Of a DNA stretch of 64,000 bases, positions 53,702 through 63,530 are shown one piece after another. The stretch comes from JAFGHJ01 sp964525555. GTDB taxonomy: Bacteria > Hydrothermota > UBA3072. A model generated the notes under the pieces. The model did not search any database. It was not told the DNA's origin and saw only the letters and a program-made list of their open reading frames with translations. Location: positions 186,001-250,000 of the forward strand of contig CAZGHN010000001.1 in the NCBI GenBank assembly GCA_964525555.1, given 5' to 3'. The translations under genes and the position numbers were made by a program. The stretch's first letter is position 1, and every line of letters starts with the position of its first letter.

Positions 53702-54986
53702 ATTTTTTCCTCACTATTTTCTTAAAAATATCCCCTCTTTCTCTAAAATCTCTATACCAATCAAAACTTGAAGCACCGGGAGATAAAATAATTCTACTGC
53801 AAGTCGAATTTATAGCTTTATCCACAGCATCTTCCATAGAAAATGCAACCGCCAAATCCTTAAATCCGATATTTTTTAAATTCTCAGCAATAGATTCACT
53901 TGATTCACCAATAAGAACCGCAAATTTAGCTAATTGCTTTATTGCATTAACAATAGAACTAATATCTTCGACTTTAGTACGTCCACCTACAATAACACAG
54001 GATTCCGGGAAACATTCAAGAGACTTAGCAAAAGCAACGGGATTAGTACACATTGAATTATTAATAATCCATAAATTATCTCTTTTCAAAACCGTTTCCA
54101 TCCTATGTTCAACGCCTCTAAATGATTTAATTTGCTGACGAATATCACCCCATTCCAAACCCATAATATTTCCGATAAGTGCAGCAATCATAGCATCTTC
54201 AACAAAAGCACTTCCCGGCATAAATAGATCATCCTTACTGAAAATCGGGTTATCGTTCTTATCTTTGACAAACCGCGAACCGTTAAAATAAATATCATTT
54301 TTTTTCTTTAGAGAAAAATATAATCTATTCGAAGACAATGTGAGAGAAGACAATCTAGGATCATCTCCATTGAGTATAGAATAGTCTTCGGAATTTTGAT
54401 TTCTAAAAATATTTAATTTTGCGTTGAAATATTCTTCAAAATCGGTATGCCTATCTAAATGATCAGGAGAAATGTTCACTATCGCTGAAATCCAAGGATG
54501 AAAATCTTTAATTCTTTCTAATTGATAAGAAGAAACTTCTATAACTGTTACAGAAGCGTTACCACTCTCTTGGACTAAACTACTTAAAGGTGTACCCGGC
54601 GATATATTGCCACCAAGAAGTACCTTATCCCCAAAAGAATTTTTTAATATATGATGAGTCATAGCTGCCGTTGTGGTTTTACCGTTTGTACCTGTAATCG
54701 CTACAATCTTACCTTTTAAATATCTTGAAGCAAACTCTATCTCGCCAATAACGGGAATTCCTTTTTCCCTGGCTTTAAGAAGTATAGGAATATTCAAGGG
54801 CACTCCGGGAGAAACAACCAATAAATCCATCTCAAGTAGTTTATCTGTATGTCTCCCTGATTCATGCAAATACGGAATAGAAGAATTACTCTGATTCAAA
54901 TCACTTATAAAAGGCATCTCGCCTATACTTTCAATCAATTTAGCTGCCGCCTTTCCACTTTTTCCGTAACCAATAACACCAATCAT
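53694..54986 (-). CDS. murD: UDP-N-acetylmuramoylalanine--D-glutamate ligase
   Basis: 430 aa. The N-terminal Rossmann fold is IGVIGYGKSGKAAAKL, the ATP loop ITGTNGKTTTAAMTHHIL, and VIEVSSYQLERI, NISPDHLDRH and the C-terminal LSPGASSFDWYRDFRERGD are diagnostic for MurD. Adds D-Glu to UDP-MurNAc-Ala. It lies 10 bases after mraY. Confidence 0.96.
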   Translation of the reverse strand: MIGVIGYGKSGKAAAKLIESIGEMPFISDLNQSNSSIPYLHESGRHTDKLLEMDLLVVSPGVPLNIPILLKAREKGIPVIGEIEFASRYLKGKIVAITGTNGKTTTAAMTHHILKNSFGDKVLLGGNISPGTPLSSLVQESGNASVTVIEVSSYQLERIKDFHPWISAIVNISPDHLDRHTDFEEYFNAKLNIFRNQNSEDYSILNGDDPRLSSLTLSSNRLYFSLKKKNDIYFNGSRFVKDKNDNPIFSKDDLFMPGSAFVEDAMIAALIGNIMGLEWGDIRQQIKSFRGVEHRMETVLKRDNLWIINNSMCTNPVAFAKSLECFPESCVIVGGRTKVEDISSIVNAIKQLAKFAVLIGESSESIAENLKNIGFKDLAVAFSMEDAVDKAINSTCSRIILSPGASSFDWYRDFRERGDIFKKIVRKKYV

Positions 54987-54996
54987 TTCTATCCCT

Positions 54997-56073
54997 CTAT
55001 CTTATTTTAAGAGTACTGAGTCCAAGTAAAGCAAACATAATACCCCAAATCCAGAATCGCGTAACCGCTTTTGATTCTGACCAACCTTTAAGTTGAAAAT
55101 GATGGTGAATAGGAGCCATCTTAAAGATTCTCTTACCGGTTAATTTAAACGAAACAACCTGAATAACGACGGATAGAGTTTCTATAACAAAAACACCTCC
55201 TATCACGAGCAACAAAAATTCATGCTTAAGAAGAATTGCCATCAATCCCAAGATCCCTCCAATGGCAAGGGAACCTGTATCACCCATAAAAATTTCTGCC
55301 GGATGTGAATTAAACCAGAGAAAACCAATCGCAGAACCAACAAAAGCAGCACAGAATACTGTTATTTCTCCACTTCCGGGAATATAAAGTAGATTAAGAT
55401 ATTCCGCGAATTTAATATTACCAGTAACATAAGCAATAACTGCAAAAGCAACAGTTACAATACCCGAAAGACCAATCGCAAGCCCATCCATTCCGTCCGT
55501 TATATTTACCGCATTAGTAGTCCCTATTATAACTAAAATAATAAAAGGTATATAAAAATATCCGAGATTAATAAAAACATTCTTAAAGAAAGGAGCAATC
55601 GTCAAAGTTTCATAACCGCCTTTAATAGGAAAAAGCACTAATATCACACCTATAATAGTAGCAGGAATAATCTGAATTATTAATTTGGTCAAAACCCTAA
55701 ACCCATCTCCTCTTTTGCCCTTTATATAATCATCAAAAACTCCAAAAAGACTCATCCAGACTGTAATTCCAATGAGATATAGAATAAAAGGATTTCTTAT
55801 ATCAGTCCAGAGTAAAACTGAAACAAGAAGTGAGATTACAATTAAAAGTCCACCCATAGTAGGAGTTCCATCTTTCTGCTTATGAGTATCCTTTATCCAT
55901 TTAGAAATAGCCTCGGTTAAAGATCTTCTTTTAAGAAAAGCAATAAATTTCCTGCCAAATAACAAGGAAATTAAAAGTGAAGTAATCGCTGCATAAGCGG
56001 AGCGAAATGTTATATATCTTAATAAATTAAAAACAATAAAATCTTCTTTTAAAGGGTAGAGCAAGTAAAACAA
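54997..56073 (-). CDS. mraY: phospho-N-acetylmuramoyl-pentapeptide-transferase
   Basis: 358 aa, ten membrane segments. Forms lipid I. Asp-rich motifs DDYIKGKRGDG, NITDGMDGLAIG and the loop FMGDTGSLAIGG plus the terminal KMAPIHHHFQLKGWSE are all present. The start is TTG (LYPL region) with GGAGGAAC upstream; the first 25 bases overlap murF. Confidence 0.97.
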   Translation of the reverse strand: MFYLLYPLKEDFIVFNLLRYITFRSAYAAITSLLISLLFGRKFIAFLKRRSLTEAISKWIKDTHKQKDGTPTMGGLLIVISLLVSVLLWTDIRNPFILYLIGITVWMSLFGVFDDYIKGKRGDGFRVLTKLIIQIIPATIIGVILVLFPIKGGYETLTIAPFFKNVFINLGYFYIPFIILVIIGTTNAVNITDGMDGLAIGLSGIVTVAFAVIAYVTGNIKFAEYLNLLYIPGSGEITVFCAAFVGSAIGFLWFNSHPAEIFMGDTGSLAIGGILGLMAILLKHEFLLLVIGGVFVIETLSVVIQVVSFKLTGKRIFKMAPIHHHFQLKGWSESKAVTRFWIWGIMFALLGLSTLKIR

Positions 56074-57383
56074 TGTTCCTCCTTCAATTTTTCAACCATA
56101 GTTTCGAGCTTTAATCCGCGCGAGGATTTAAACAATATGGTATCCCCACTATTAAGCATCCCTGGAAGTATTTCAAATGCCTCTTCCTTATTAGCAGCAA
56201 AGTATCCCCTGCCAAAACCATCTATAAATCCTTTAGCATCGGCACCAATAGCAAGCAAATCGCTGATTTTGAATCTAAGATTTTTTCCTGTATCTCTATG
56301 AATCGAATAGCTGTTTTCTCCTAATTCCAACATAGGGCCAAGCACAACAATTTTTCTACCTGGCATAAGAGAAAGGAAAGAAACCGCATTCAATAGAGAA
56401 TCCGGATTACTATTATATGTGTCATCTATAATATTAAATTTTTCCGTTCTAATTATCTCCATCCTATGAGAAGCTTTTTCAATTTTCTTTAAACCCTCCT
56501 GAATCTTTTCGCACGAAATACCATAATAGAGTGCAACTGCAACAGCTATAATAGCACATCGTAACATACCAACAGTAGGTAATTTAATCCAGAAATCCAT
56601 TCCTTTAGTAGAAAAAATAGTTCCATCAATTGATTCCTGTAATATTTTAAAAGAAATATCATTTTTTTCCGAAAAACCGACTTTAATTACTTTGGCCCTG
56701 TCGATATTACACAACATAGGATCATCTCCATTCACAAATAAAGGTCCCTTAAGTCTCTTTACAATATCTGTCTTTTCTTTCAAAACACCTTTTTTGTCTT
56801 TAAATGCTTCCAGATGAGCGGAACCAATTCCCGTAATCAAAGCAATATCAGGCTCCACAATTTCCGAGAGCCTTCCTATCTCACCAAATTCATTTGTACC
56901 AAATTCCAGAACCGCTATACCTTCATTTCTTAACCTAAATATATTCAAAGGCACGCCGATTAGATTATTATAATTTTTAAAACTTATTAGAGTAGAATAA
57001 CTAGTACCAAAAATAGATCCAATAAATTCTTTTGTGGTAGTTTTACCGTAAGATCCTGTAATTGCTATTGCAAAAACATTAGTTTCTTTCTTAAAATACG
57101 AAGCAAAGTCTCCCAGTGCTTTGAGAGGGTTTTCAACAAGAATAAATTCACCTTCCTTTACTTCTTTCGAAACAACAGAAGGAAGTTTCGATTTACGACT
57201 AGCATCACTGGCAAAATCATATCCATTAAAATTATTTCCTTCCAGAGCAAAAAAAAGCTCGCCTTTTTTAATAGTCCTTGAATCTACAGAAACTCCGATT
57301 AAGCTTCTATCATCTAAGCCTTTATGCCCAAAATATTTACCCTTAATGACTTCAACAGCTTTTTTAAGCTCTATTTTTTTCAT
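56049..57383 (-). CDS. murF: UDP-MurNAc-tripeptide--D-alanyl-D-alanine ligase
   Basis: 444 aa. The ATP loop AITGSYGKTTTKEFIG has Ser-Tyr where TNGKT is common elsewhere; VLEFGTNEFGEIG, ALITGIGSAHLE and IIDDTYNSNPDS are MurF signatures. Completes the UDP-MurNAc-pentapeptide. Overlaps murE by 20 bases and mraY by 25. No ddl gene is in the cluster. Confidence 0.95.
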   Translation of the reverse strand: MKKIELKKAVEVIKGKYFGHKGLDDRSLIGVSVDSRTIKKGELFFALEGNNFNGYDFASDASRKSKLPSVVSKEVKEGEFILVENPLKALGDFASYFKKETNVFAIAITGSYGKTTTKEFIGSIFGTSYSTLISFKNYNNLIGVPLNIFRLRNEGIAVLEFGTNEFGEIGRLSEIVEPDIALITGIGSAHLEAFKDKKGVLKEKTDIVKRLKGPLFVNGDDPMLCNIDRAKVIKVGFSEKNDISFKILQESIDGTIFSTKGMDFWIKLPTVGMLRCAIIAVAVALYYGISCEKIQEGLKKIEKASHRMEIIRTEKFNIIDDTYNSNPDSLLNAVSFLSLMPGRKIVVLGPMLELGENSYSIHRDTGKNLRFKISDLLAIGADAKGFIDGFGRGYFAANKEEAFEILPGMLNSGDTILFKSSRGLKLETMVEKLKEEHCFTCSTL

Positions 57384-58803
57384 CTTTATAAAACTCCATT
57401 ATACATTCTTTATCGGAAAAAGGATATCTTTTGCCTTTTATCTCTTGATAGTCTTCATGTCCTTTCCCGGCAACAAGAATAAAATCTCCTTTTCGGGCAA
57501 TTGAAAGAGCTTTAAAAATTGCCTCTTTCCTATCTTTTATTCTAAGAGTTTTTTTATCTTCAATACCTTCAAAAATATCGTCGATTATATCTTCCGGATC
57601 TTCATCCCTTGGATTGTCAGAGGTCACAATAGTAATATCTGAGAGGGCTGAAACAACAGCGCCCATCAACCCCCTTTTACCTTTATCCCTATGTCCTCCA
57701 GCACCAAAAACAGTTATTATTTCGGAGGGATTATACTCCTTAAGTGAAGAAATAACGGCCGATAAAGCATCAGGAGTATGAGCATAATCTACAAAAACAG
57801 ATACACCTTCTATCGTATCTATCTTTTCAAGCCTACCGGGAGGAAGTTTAGCTGTGGCTATACGCTCTTTAATATCAGAATCGCTTAAGTTCTCCAATAT
57901 ACCTACAGCTACCGCTGCAAGAACATTCCAGGTATTAAAACTTCCCACAAGAGGACTGAAAATCTCAAGCGCTCTACCCATTCCCTCTACTCTTAAATTA
58001 AACCCTTTTCCCGAATTCTGAAGCAATTGACCTTTAATATTACCAATTTTGAATCCAAAGGTAACAACCTTTGAATTCGTATTTTTGATGAAATACGCAG
58101 CATTTGGGTCATCAGCATTTATTAAAGCTATTTTGTCTTCTGCTAGATCTTGAAAAAATTTCGCTTTAGCCGAGCGATAATTTTCAAAATTCTTATGGTA
58201 ATCTAAATGGTCTCTGGTAATATTCATAAATATTGCGTAATCGAAATCGATATCCGAAACTCTACTTTGATCAAGACCAACAGAAGTAACTTCAAGAATA
58301 GCCGTATTGATGCCCATTTTATAAGCCTCGGCAATCTCTCTATGTAATAGAAGTGCCGAGGGAGTAGTATTGACAACTTTTACTTTACTACTACTAATGC
58401 CCATATATTTCACCGTTGTAAAACAAATAGAATTCGGGAAAAGAGCAGAAAGGAGGTAAGAGGTTGTTGTCTTGCCATTTGTTCCAGTTACACCGATAAC
58501 TTTTATCTTCTTTGAAGGGTTTCCATAATAATTAGCAGCAACTCTCGAAAAAGCTTTTCTCGTATTGGGTACAAGAATATAAGGAATATTTTCAGATATT
58601 TCTCTTTCAATCAAAAGAACAGAAGCTCCTTTATCTATAGCCTCTCTGTAAAAGTCATGCCCATCAAAATATTCTCCTTTGAGGGCAACAAAAAGATACC
58701 CTTTCTCAACTTTTCGAGAATCATCAGCGATACCAGTAATTTCATCTAGTTCTTCTGTCCTCTTCGTAATTTCAACACCTTTGAGTAATTCTTCAATTCT
58801 CAT
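57364..58803 (-). CDS. murE: UDP-MurNAc-tripeptide synthetase (meso-DAP type)
   Basis: 479 aa. The ATP loop VTGTNGKTTTSYLL, VTSVGLDQSRVSDIDFDYA and NITRDHLDYHKN are conserved. The specificity motif DNPR (TSDNPRDEDP) is that of the meso-diaminopimelate-adding enzymes, in agreement with lysA. It lies two bases after ftsI. Confidence 0.96.
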   Translation of the reverse strand: MRIEELLKGVEITKRTEELDEITGIADDSRKVEKGYLFVALKGEYFDGHDFYREAIDKGASVLLIEREISENIPYILVPNTRKAFSRVAANYYGNPSKKIKVIGVTGTNGKTTTSYLLSALFPNSICFTTVKYMGISSSKVKVVNTTPSALLLHREIAEAYKMGINTAILEVTSVGLDQSRVSDIDFDYAIFMNITRDHLDYHKNFENYRSAKAKFFQDLAEDKIALINADDPNAAYFIKNTNSKVVTFGFKIGNIKGQLLQNSGKGFNLRVEGMGRALEIFSPLVGSFNTWNVLAAVAVGILENLSDSDIKERIATAKLPPGRLEKIDTIEGVSVFVDYAHTPDALSAVISSLKEYNPSEIITVFGAGGHRDKGKRGLMGAVVSALSDITIVTSDNPRDEDPEDIIDDIFEGIEDKKTLRIKDRKEAIFKALSIARKGDFILVAGKGHEDYQEIKGKRYPFSDKECIMEFYKDEKNRA

Positions 58804-58805
58804 AA

Positions 58806-60470
58806 CTATAAAAACCTCTGCCTGTAATTCCTATGGGTTACAATCCTTCTGGTTATTCTCCTGAAAGCTGGGCAAGCAGTCTCGGAAGCATAATAAGGCC
58901 ACTGAATATTATCAACGAAAATCCCTAAAACGAAATCCGGCTCAGTATAAGGGAAAACACCCACAAAAGAAGAAACGTACTTCCCCTTAACATAACTGCC
59001 ATCTTCTATTTTCCACGCAGTTCCGGTTTTCCCTGCTATAGGAACAAGAGAAAGAGAAGCAGTAACGCCAGTACCCTCCTCGGTTGCTTCGTGTAAAAGT
59101 TCCATCAGAATTTTACAGGTCTTTGGATCACCAATCTTACGAATAACTTCTTTTTTACTTTTTCTCAAAATTCTACCATTCTTAACTATACCTTTCATTA
59201 TCCTTGGTCTCAAAAGAACTCCATCATTAGCTACAGCCTGGTACGCTACCATCATTTGCAAAGGAGTCACAGATACACCCTGCCCAAAAGAAACTGTTGC
59301 GAGTCTTATATCCCTTCCTTTTGGAAGATGCGGTAATTTTCCCGAATATTCTCCCGGTAAATCTATACCACTTTCACATCCTATACCAAAAAGTCGCGCA
59401 GTATTATAGAATTCCTTCTTTCCGATTTTATCACCCACCCTAACAAAACCTACATTAGAGGAATGAATCAGAGCTTCTCTAAAAGTATAAGCCGAATGAG
59501 GATGTATATCTTTAAACAGCTTCCCTCCAAAATCAATTGTAGTAGAATCTACCAATGTATCAGAGATAGAAAAACCTTTATTTATATAGGCAAACGCGGG
59601 TATTAATTTAAAAATAGAACCAGGTTCAAACTCCCAGGAAGTGCAAGCATTGAGCCTCCAACCTTTGTTCGGATTAAACTCAGGAATATTAACCATCGCA
59701 AGAACTTCACCCGTCTTAACAGAAAGGCAGACTCCCATTACTTGATTTGCTCCAGTCTTGTCTTTCAAAATTTTCAACTCTTCATCCATGATTGATTGAA
59801 TATCCAGGTCAATCGTAAGATAAACATCACAACCTTCTGATGGATCTTTATGCTCACTTTCGGAACGTTTAAGAAGGCTTATACCGGAATATCTGGGCAC
59901 CTCTAAGAAATGAGCCCAACCATCTTCCCCTTTAAGAATTTCATTATATTCACTTTCAATACCCAATATACCTTGCCTTCTCCAATCAAGAGAACCTAAA
60001 AGAGTTCTACCAAGAAGACCAGAAGGATAATATCTGTACCATTCTTTTACTGCATACACACCAGCTAAATTTATTTCATCAACAATAGAATCTGAAATTC
60101 CTCTAGCAATCCTTATAAATTCAGCTTCATCCTCAAGAAGTTTAGTTAATTTCTGCTCGCTTCCAAGAGAGCAATCAGAAAGTTTTTTTGCAATTTCTTT
60201 CGGATTTTTTATAAGACTTTTTCTCGCATAAAGCGTAAACATCTTCAAATCTGTAGCAAGAATTCTTCCATTTCTATCCCTTATATTTCCTCTTCTGGAC
60301 TCTATAGGAAGTAACCGTAACTGTTTTTCCTTTGTCTGTTTACTTATTTCATCAGACCTTATTACTTGAAGATAAAAAAGTCTTCCAAAAATCAATAGCC
60401 AAAGAGATAAAAACAAAAGAAGCAATGCCCTGGCTTTTCCTTCAAATAAATTACCTTTCATTTTCTCCAT
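58806..60470 (-). CDS. ftsI: peptidoglycan transpeptidase FtsI (PBP3)
   Basis: 554 aa class B PBP. One N-terminal membrane anchor (~13-35), the RRGNIRDRNGRILA pedestal motif, and a transpeptidase domain with Ser285 in EPGSIFKLI, SSN in LIHSSNVGF, and KTGT in AGKTGTAWK. No PASTA domains. Cross-links septal peptidoglycan with FtsW. An internal ATG three codons in, with GGAG before it, is an equally good start. Overlaps ftsL by 20 bases. Confidence 0.96.
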   Translation of the reverse strand: MEKMKGNLFEGKARALLLLFLSLWLLIFGRLFYLQVIRSDEISKQTKEKQLRLLPIESRRGNIRDRNGRILATDLKMFTLYARKSLIKNPKEIAKKLSDCSLGSEQKLTKLLEDEAEFIRIARGISDSIVDEINLAGVYAVKEWYRYYPSGLLGRTLLGSLDWRRQGILGIESEYNEILKGEDGWAHFLEVPRYSGISLLKRSESEHKDPSEGCDVYLTIDLDIQSIMDEELKILKDKTGANQVMGVCLSVKTGEVLAMVNIPEFNPNKGWRLNACTSWEFEPGSIFKLIPAFAYINKGFSISDTLVDSTTIDFGGKLFKDIHPHSAYTFREALIHSSNVGFVRVGDKIGKKEFYNTARLFGIGCESGIDLPGEYSGKLPHLPKGRDIRLATVSFGQGVSVTPLQMMVAYQAVANDGVLLRPRIMKGIVKNGRILRKSKKEVIRKIGDPKTCKILMELLHEATEEGTGVTASLSLVPIAGKTGTAWKIEDGSYVKGKYVSSFVGVFPYTEPDFVLGIFVDNIQWPYYASETACPAFRRITRRIVTHRNYRQRFL

Positions 60471-60744
60471 CCATAATATTAAAATCTTCTATCTTAAAAA
60501 TTTCACCCCGTTCAGGATACCTCATTCCTAAAATCTCCTTGGCTCTTTTTTCTATAGAACTCGAGCTTATCTCTATTCTCCATTTAGAATCAAGAAGCAT
60601 AACACTTCTCTCCAAATTTTGAATTTCTCCAGTCAGATTTGAAATTTTTATATTGAGCGCATTGACCATATTTTTTTTCCAAACGTGTAAAATAAAAGGA
60701 GAAATAAAAACTAGAATCAATAATAATATTTTTATTGTCCTCAC
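60451..60744 (-). CDS. ftsL: FtsL-like cell division protein
   Basis: 97 aa bitopic protein: a short tail, a membrane helix (~5-23, ILLLILVFISPFIL) and a periplasmic coiled coil (~30-75). GTG start overlapping the rsmH stop as GTGA. Sequence is poorly conserved; the position between rsmH and ftsI and the topology give the identification. Confidence 0.85.
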   Translation of the reverse strand: MRTIKILLLILVFISPFILHVWKKNMVNALNIKISNLTGEIQNLERSVMLLDSKWRIEISSSSIEKRAKEILGMRYPERGEIFKIEDFNIMDGENER

Positions 60745-61580
60745 TTTTCAAAAACCCTTAAATGCGCACTTCTGCACCGAGGATTACGCCGGAATTCATC
60801 CTTTGCAGGTTTAACCGGTTTCTTAAAAAGCGGCATCAGACCTTCTTCTTTCGCTTTTTTACATACTAATTTTTCTTCATCTTTATGATAAGTAATTACA
60901 ACCAATCTACCTTTATCTTTTAGAACTTTTGCAGCGGCCGAAATCCCTTCTTCAATATTTCGGAATTCATCGTTTACAGCTATACGTAACGCCTGAAAAA
61001 CCCTACCAAGATGCTTATGGGCTTTATCTCTAGGAACAGACTTTCTTATTAAAAGTGCTAATTCTCCTGTTGTTTTCGGATTTTCTTTTTTTATCTTTTT
61101 TCCAATTATTCTCGAAGCCCTTTCTCCTCCATAATTATAAATAATATCAGCAATCTCTTTCTCGCTTGACTCTTCAATTATACGAACCGCAGTTATACCA
61201 CTTTCCCCAAACCTCATATCAAGAGGACCCTCTTTTCTATAAGAAAAGCCTCTCTCTGAATCATTCAATTGAAAAGAAGATAATCCAAAATCAAAAAGAA
61301 CACCATCAACTTGACAACCAAACAACTGATCCATATCTTTATAATTACCAAGGACGAACAATGACCTATCTCCAAATTCAGATAATCTCTCGCCAGCAAT
61401 CTCAATTTGCTTTCTATCAAGCTCAAAACCAACTACCAAAGCATCAGAATTCGAAAGAATTGCAAGAGCATGACCACCACATCCAAGAGTGGCATCTATA
61501 TAAACACCTTTTTTATTCCACACAAGGAAATCGATAACCTCATCGACCATGACAGGAAGATGAATCGACACGTCTTGCAT
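60741..61580 (-). CDS. rsmH: 16S rRNA (cytosine1402-N4)-methyltransferase
   Basis: 279 aa from the ATG at 61580 (MQDVSIHLPVMVDEV). Another ATG lies directly before it, and longer frames reach back into mraZ. TAGGAG at 61590-61585 fits the second ATG better. SAM-binding DATLGCGGHALAIL, LFDFGLSSFQLND, FSYRKEGPLDMRF and FQALRIAVNDE are the MraW/RsmH signatures. Modifies C1402 in the decoding centre. Confidence 0.96.
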   Translation of the reverse strand: MQDVSIHLPVMVDEVIDFLVWNKKGVYIDATLGCGGHALAILSNSDALVVGFELDRKQIEIAGERLSEFGDRSLFVLGNYKDMDQLFGCQVDGVLFDFGLSSFQLNDSERGFSYRKEGPLDMRFGESGITAVRIIEESSEKEIADIIYNYGGERASRIIGKKIKKENPKTTGELALLIRKSVPRDKAHKHLGRVFQALRIAVNDEFRNIEEGISAAAKVLKDKGRLVVITYHKDEEKLVCKKAKEEGLMPLFKKPVKPAKDEFRRNPRCRSAHLRVFEK

Positions 61581-61590
61581 CATACTCCTA

Positions 61591-62025
61591 TTACATACCA
61601 AGCTTTGAATACAGTTCATTTATATCACTAGAACCCTTTGAATATTCTTCATAAACAGCAGGCGACCACAATTCAATTTTGTCAATCGCTCCAAGAAAAA
61701 AGACTTCTTCTTTTATTTTAGAGTAATCACGAAGCTCCTTAGGAAGAACGACTCGCCCCTGAGAATCCATAGAAAGGCGCTCAGCCCCATAAGAAAAGGC
61801 CCTTATAGCTTCCCTTATACTCTTCTGCGAGTAACTTCTATCAGAAAGCCTCTTTATAAATTCATTCCATCTGGAAAGCGGAAACATCAAAAGAGAAGAC
61901 TCAAAACCTCTCGCTATATAAAAACCACCCTTATCCTCTTTCGTTAAAACCGAACGGAACTTAGCAGGAATAAAAACCCTACCTTTATGGTCTACAGAGT
62001 GTACGTCGTTCCCTATAAAATACAT
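61591..62025 (-). CDS. mraZ: transcriptional regulator MraZ
   Basis: 144 aa with two SpoVT/AbrB-like halves, each with the DxxGR signature: DHKGRVFIPAKFR near the start and DSQGRVVLPKELRDY at ~80. It forms ring oligomers that bind repeats upstream of its own gene and represses the dcw operon in other bacteria. AAGGAGG precedes the ATG. Operator-like repeats lie in its leader. Confidence 0.96.
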   Translation of the reverse strand: MYFIGNDVHSVDHKGRVFIPAKFRSVLTKEDKGGFYIARGFESSLLMFPLSRWNEFIKRLSDRSYSQKSIREAIRAFSYGAERLSMDSQGRVVLPKELRDYSKIKEEVFFLGAIDKIELWSPAVYEEYSKGSSDINELYSKLGM

Positions 62026-62049
62026 TCTTTCCTCCTTACTTTAACTATT

Positions 62050-62104
62050 CCCCACTATTCACCACATCTACCCACAATTATAATCAAATTAACCACTTTG
62101 TCAA
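62050..62104 (-). promoter_or_regulatory. dcw promoter with MraZ boxes
   Basis: Minus strand TTGACA (62104-62099), 16 bases, TATAAT (62082-62077). Immediately downstream are three direct TGGGT/TGGTG/TGGGG boxes starting at 62074, 62064 and 62054, exactly 10 bases apart. TGGGN boxes at 10-base pitch are the known MraZ operator. Placing them over the start site fits autorepression. Confidence 0.8.
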
Positions 62105-62437
62105 GGGGTAAAGCAGGTTTTTTCATCATAAATATTATAAGAGATTTTCTTACGAAATATAACAAATACAAAGACATTATGCGAAACTAAACTATAATTA
62201 TCATATTTTTTTTATAAAAAAATAGAAACACAGTAAAAAATTACTTTTAGGGGTTAATTCCCCACCATGCTTTAAGTTTTAATCATAAGATTGTACAAAA
62301 TTCAAAACCAGATTAAGAACCAGCAATAACAAAAAAGAATTTATGTCCAAAAACCGATATTCGGAATCCAAAGAATGTTAAAAAGTCAAAAATTATTAAT
62401 CTTTTATTCTTTCACTAACTGCCAGATTAACTAATAA
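62105..62437. other. AT-rich intergenic region without visible features
   Basis: I see no ORF, repeat-family word, or terminator here other than short A/T runs. It lies between the start of the dcw cluster and the 3' end of a lipoprotein gene. Confidence 0.4.
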
Positions 62438-62962
62438 CTATATATTGAAATTATTAGTTATTACCTCAACAATGGCTTCCAGGGTTTTTTCTATAGCCTC
62501 ATTCGTACCGCCTGCATAAGCAGTACTACCAGATTGACCAGTTACGGAATATTCTCCAAGTTTTTCATTAGTCAAAGCATCTATAAATAAAAGTTTGTTA
62601 GTCATATACGCCTCACCGGCAAAAGCGCCAAGCCAAAGGCGAGATCCTGAACTAACTTTTCTTATATCTGTAATTATAATTTTAAGCAACAGAGTGTTTT
62701 CTGGCAATTCTCTATCGTCCAATAAAAATACCTGATCAAAAACGTTGAGTGACATTACTTTTGACAATACCAAACCTCTAAGATCTGACAACTCTTTTTC
62801 TACGTCTTCCGTTACCATAGATTCAACAGAAAGCGCAAAGTTTTTATATGTATTAAGACCAACTGATAAGGGTTGTTCAGCAGTTATTTGAGAAGAGGCG
62901 CAAGAAATTAAAACCATTGAAATAATTAATAAAAAACTTTTTGTAATTGTATATTTTTTCAC
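62438..62962 (-). CDS. DUF4410-like lipoprotein
   Basis: 174 aa from a GTG with AAGGAGGG 4-9 bases upstream. The lipobox LISC at ~18-21 marks a lipoprotein. The mature part (NFALSVESMVTEDVEKELSD onward, then VFLLDDRELPENTLLLKIII and TNKLLFIDALTNEKLGEYSV) resembles DUF4410-type periplasmic proteins of unknown role. Co-transcribed with the preceding gene (25-base gap). Confidence 0.65.
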   Translation of the reverse strand: MKKYTITKSFLLIISMVLISCASSQITAEQPLSVGLNTYKNFALSVESMVTEDVEKELSDLRGLVLSKVMSLNVFDQVFLLDDRELPENTLLLKIIITDIRKVSSGSRLWLGAFAGEAYMTNKLLFIDALTNEKLGEYSVTGQSGSTAYAGGTNEAIEKTLEAIVEVITNNFNI

Positions 62963-62987
62963 TTTCCCTCCTTGTTTATATAAACAT

Positions 62988-63506
62988 TTAATTAAATGGT
63001 ATAGAAATAGCTAATTTTGTTCTCTCTTCCTTGGGGTCAAACATAAAAGTAGTCTTTATGGGTACCCTTGTCCACTTTATCTGATTTGCACCAATAATTC
63101 CACCGACAAACGCAGAAATAGCAGTCACGCTTAGAGTAACGGGAATTATAGCTCCTGTATTCAATTCTTTATATTGATCGCCTGCAGCTTCTGATGCAGC
63201 CATAACAATTGCTGTTCCAGATATCAAAAGACCGACTCCGGCGCCAATTAAAGTATATTGCACAACCTTCGAACCTTCTGATACATCCAAAAGCCTTATA
63301 TCATTTCTGCTAATGCTTATATCTTGACCGGTATTTAAAACACCATTGAAAGTCGTTGAAGTAAAATAACCATTCCTACCTTCAATTCGCTCACCGGACT
63401 GCAACAAAGCTCTAAATAGTGGATGAATAACTCCTTCTTTCTGCGCAAAAACATCATTTGATAAAAGAACCGATACAAAAAATAGAGTTAAAATTAATTT
63501 GCGCAT
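62988..63506 (-). CDS. exported hypothetical membrane protein
   Basis: 172 aa, no family recognised. The signal peptide is KLILTLFFVSVLLSNDVFAQ. Two hydrophobic segments (~86-105 and ~120-140) are rich in Gly/Ala (LIGAGVGLLISGTAIVMAA). An earlier segment (GYFTSTTFNGVLNTGQDISI) looks like a small beta domain. AAAGGAGG precedes the ATG. First gene of a two-gene operon with the lipoprotein. Confidence 0.6.
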   Translation of the reverse strand: MRKLILTLFFVSVLLSNDVFAQKEGVIHPLFRALLQSGERIEGRNGYFTSTTFNGVLNTGQDISISRNDIRLLDVSEGSKVVQYTLIGAGVGLLISGTAIVMAASEAAGDQYKELNTGAIIPVTLSVTAISAFVGGIIGANQIKWTRVPIKTTFMFDPKEERTKLAISIPFN

Positions 63507-63530
63507 ACTAGACCTCCTTTCCTAAAAGCA

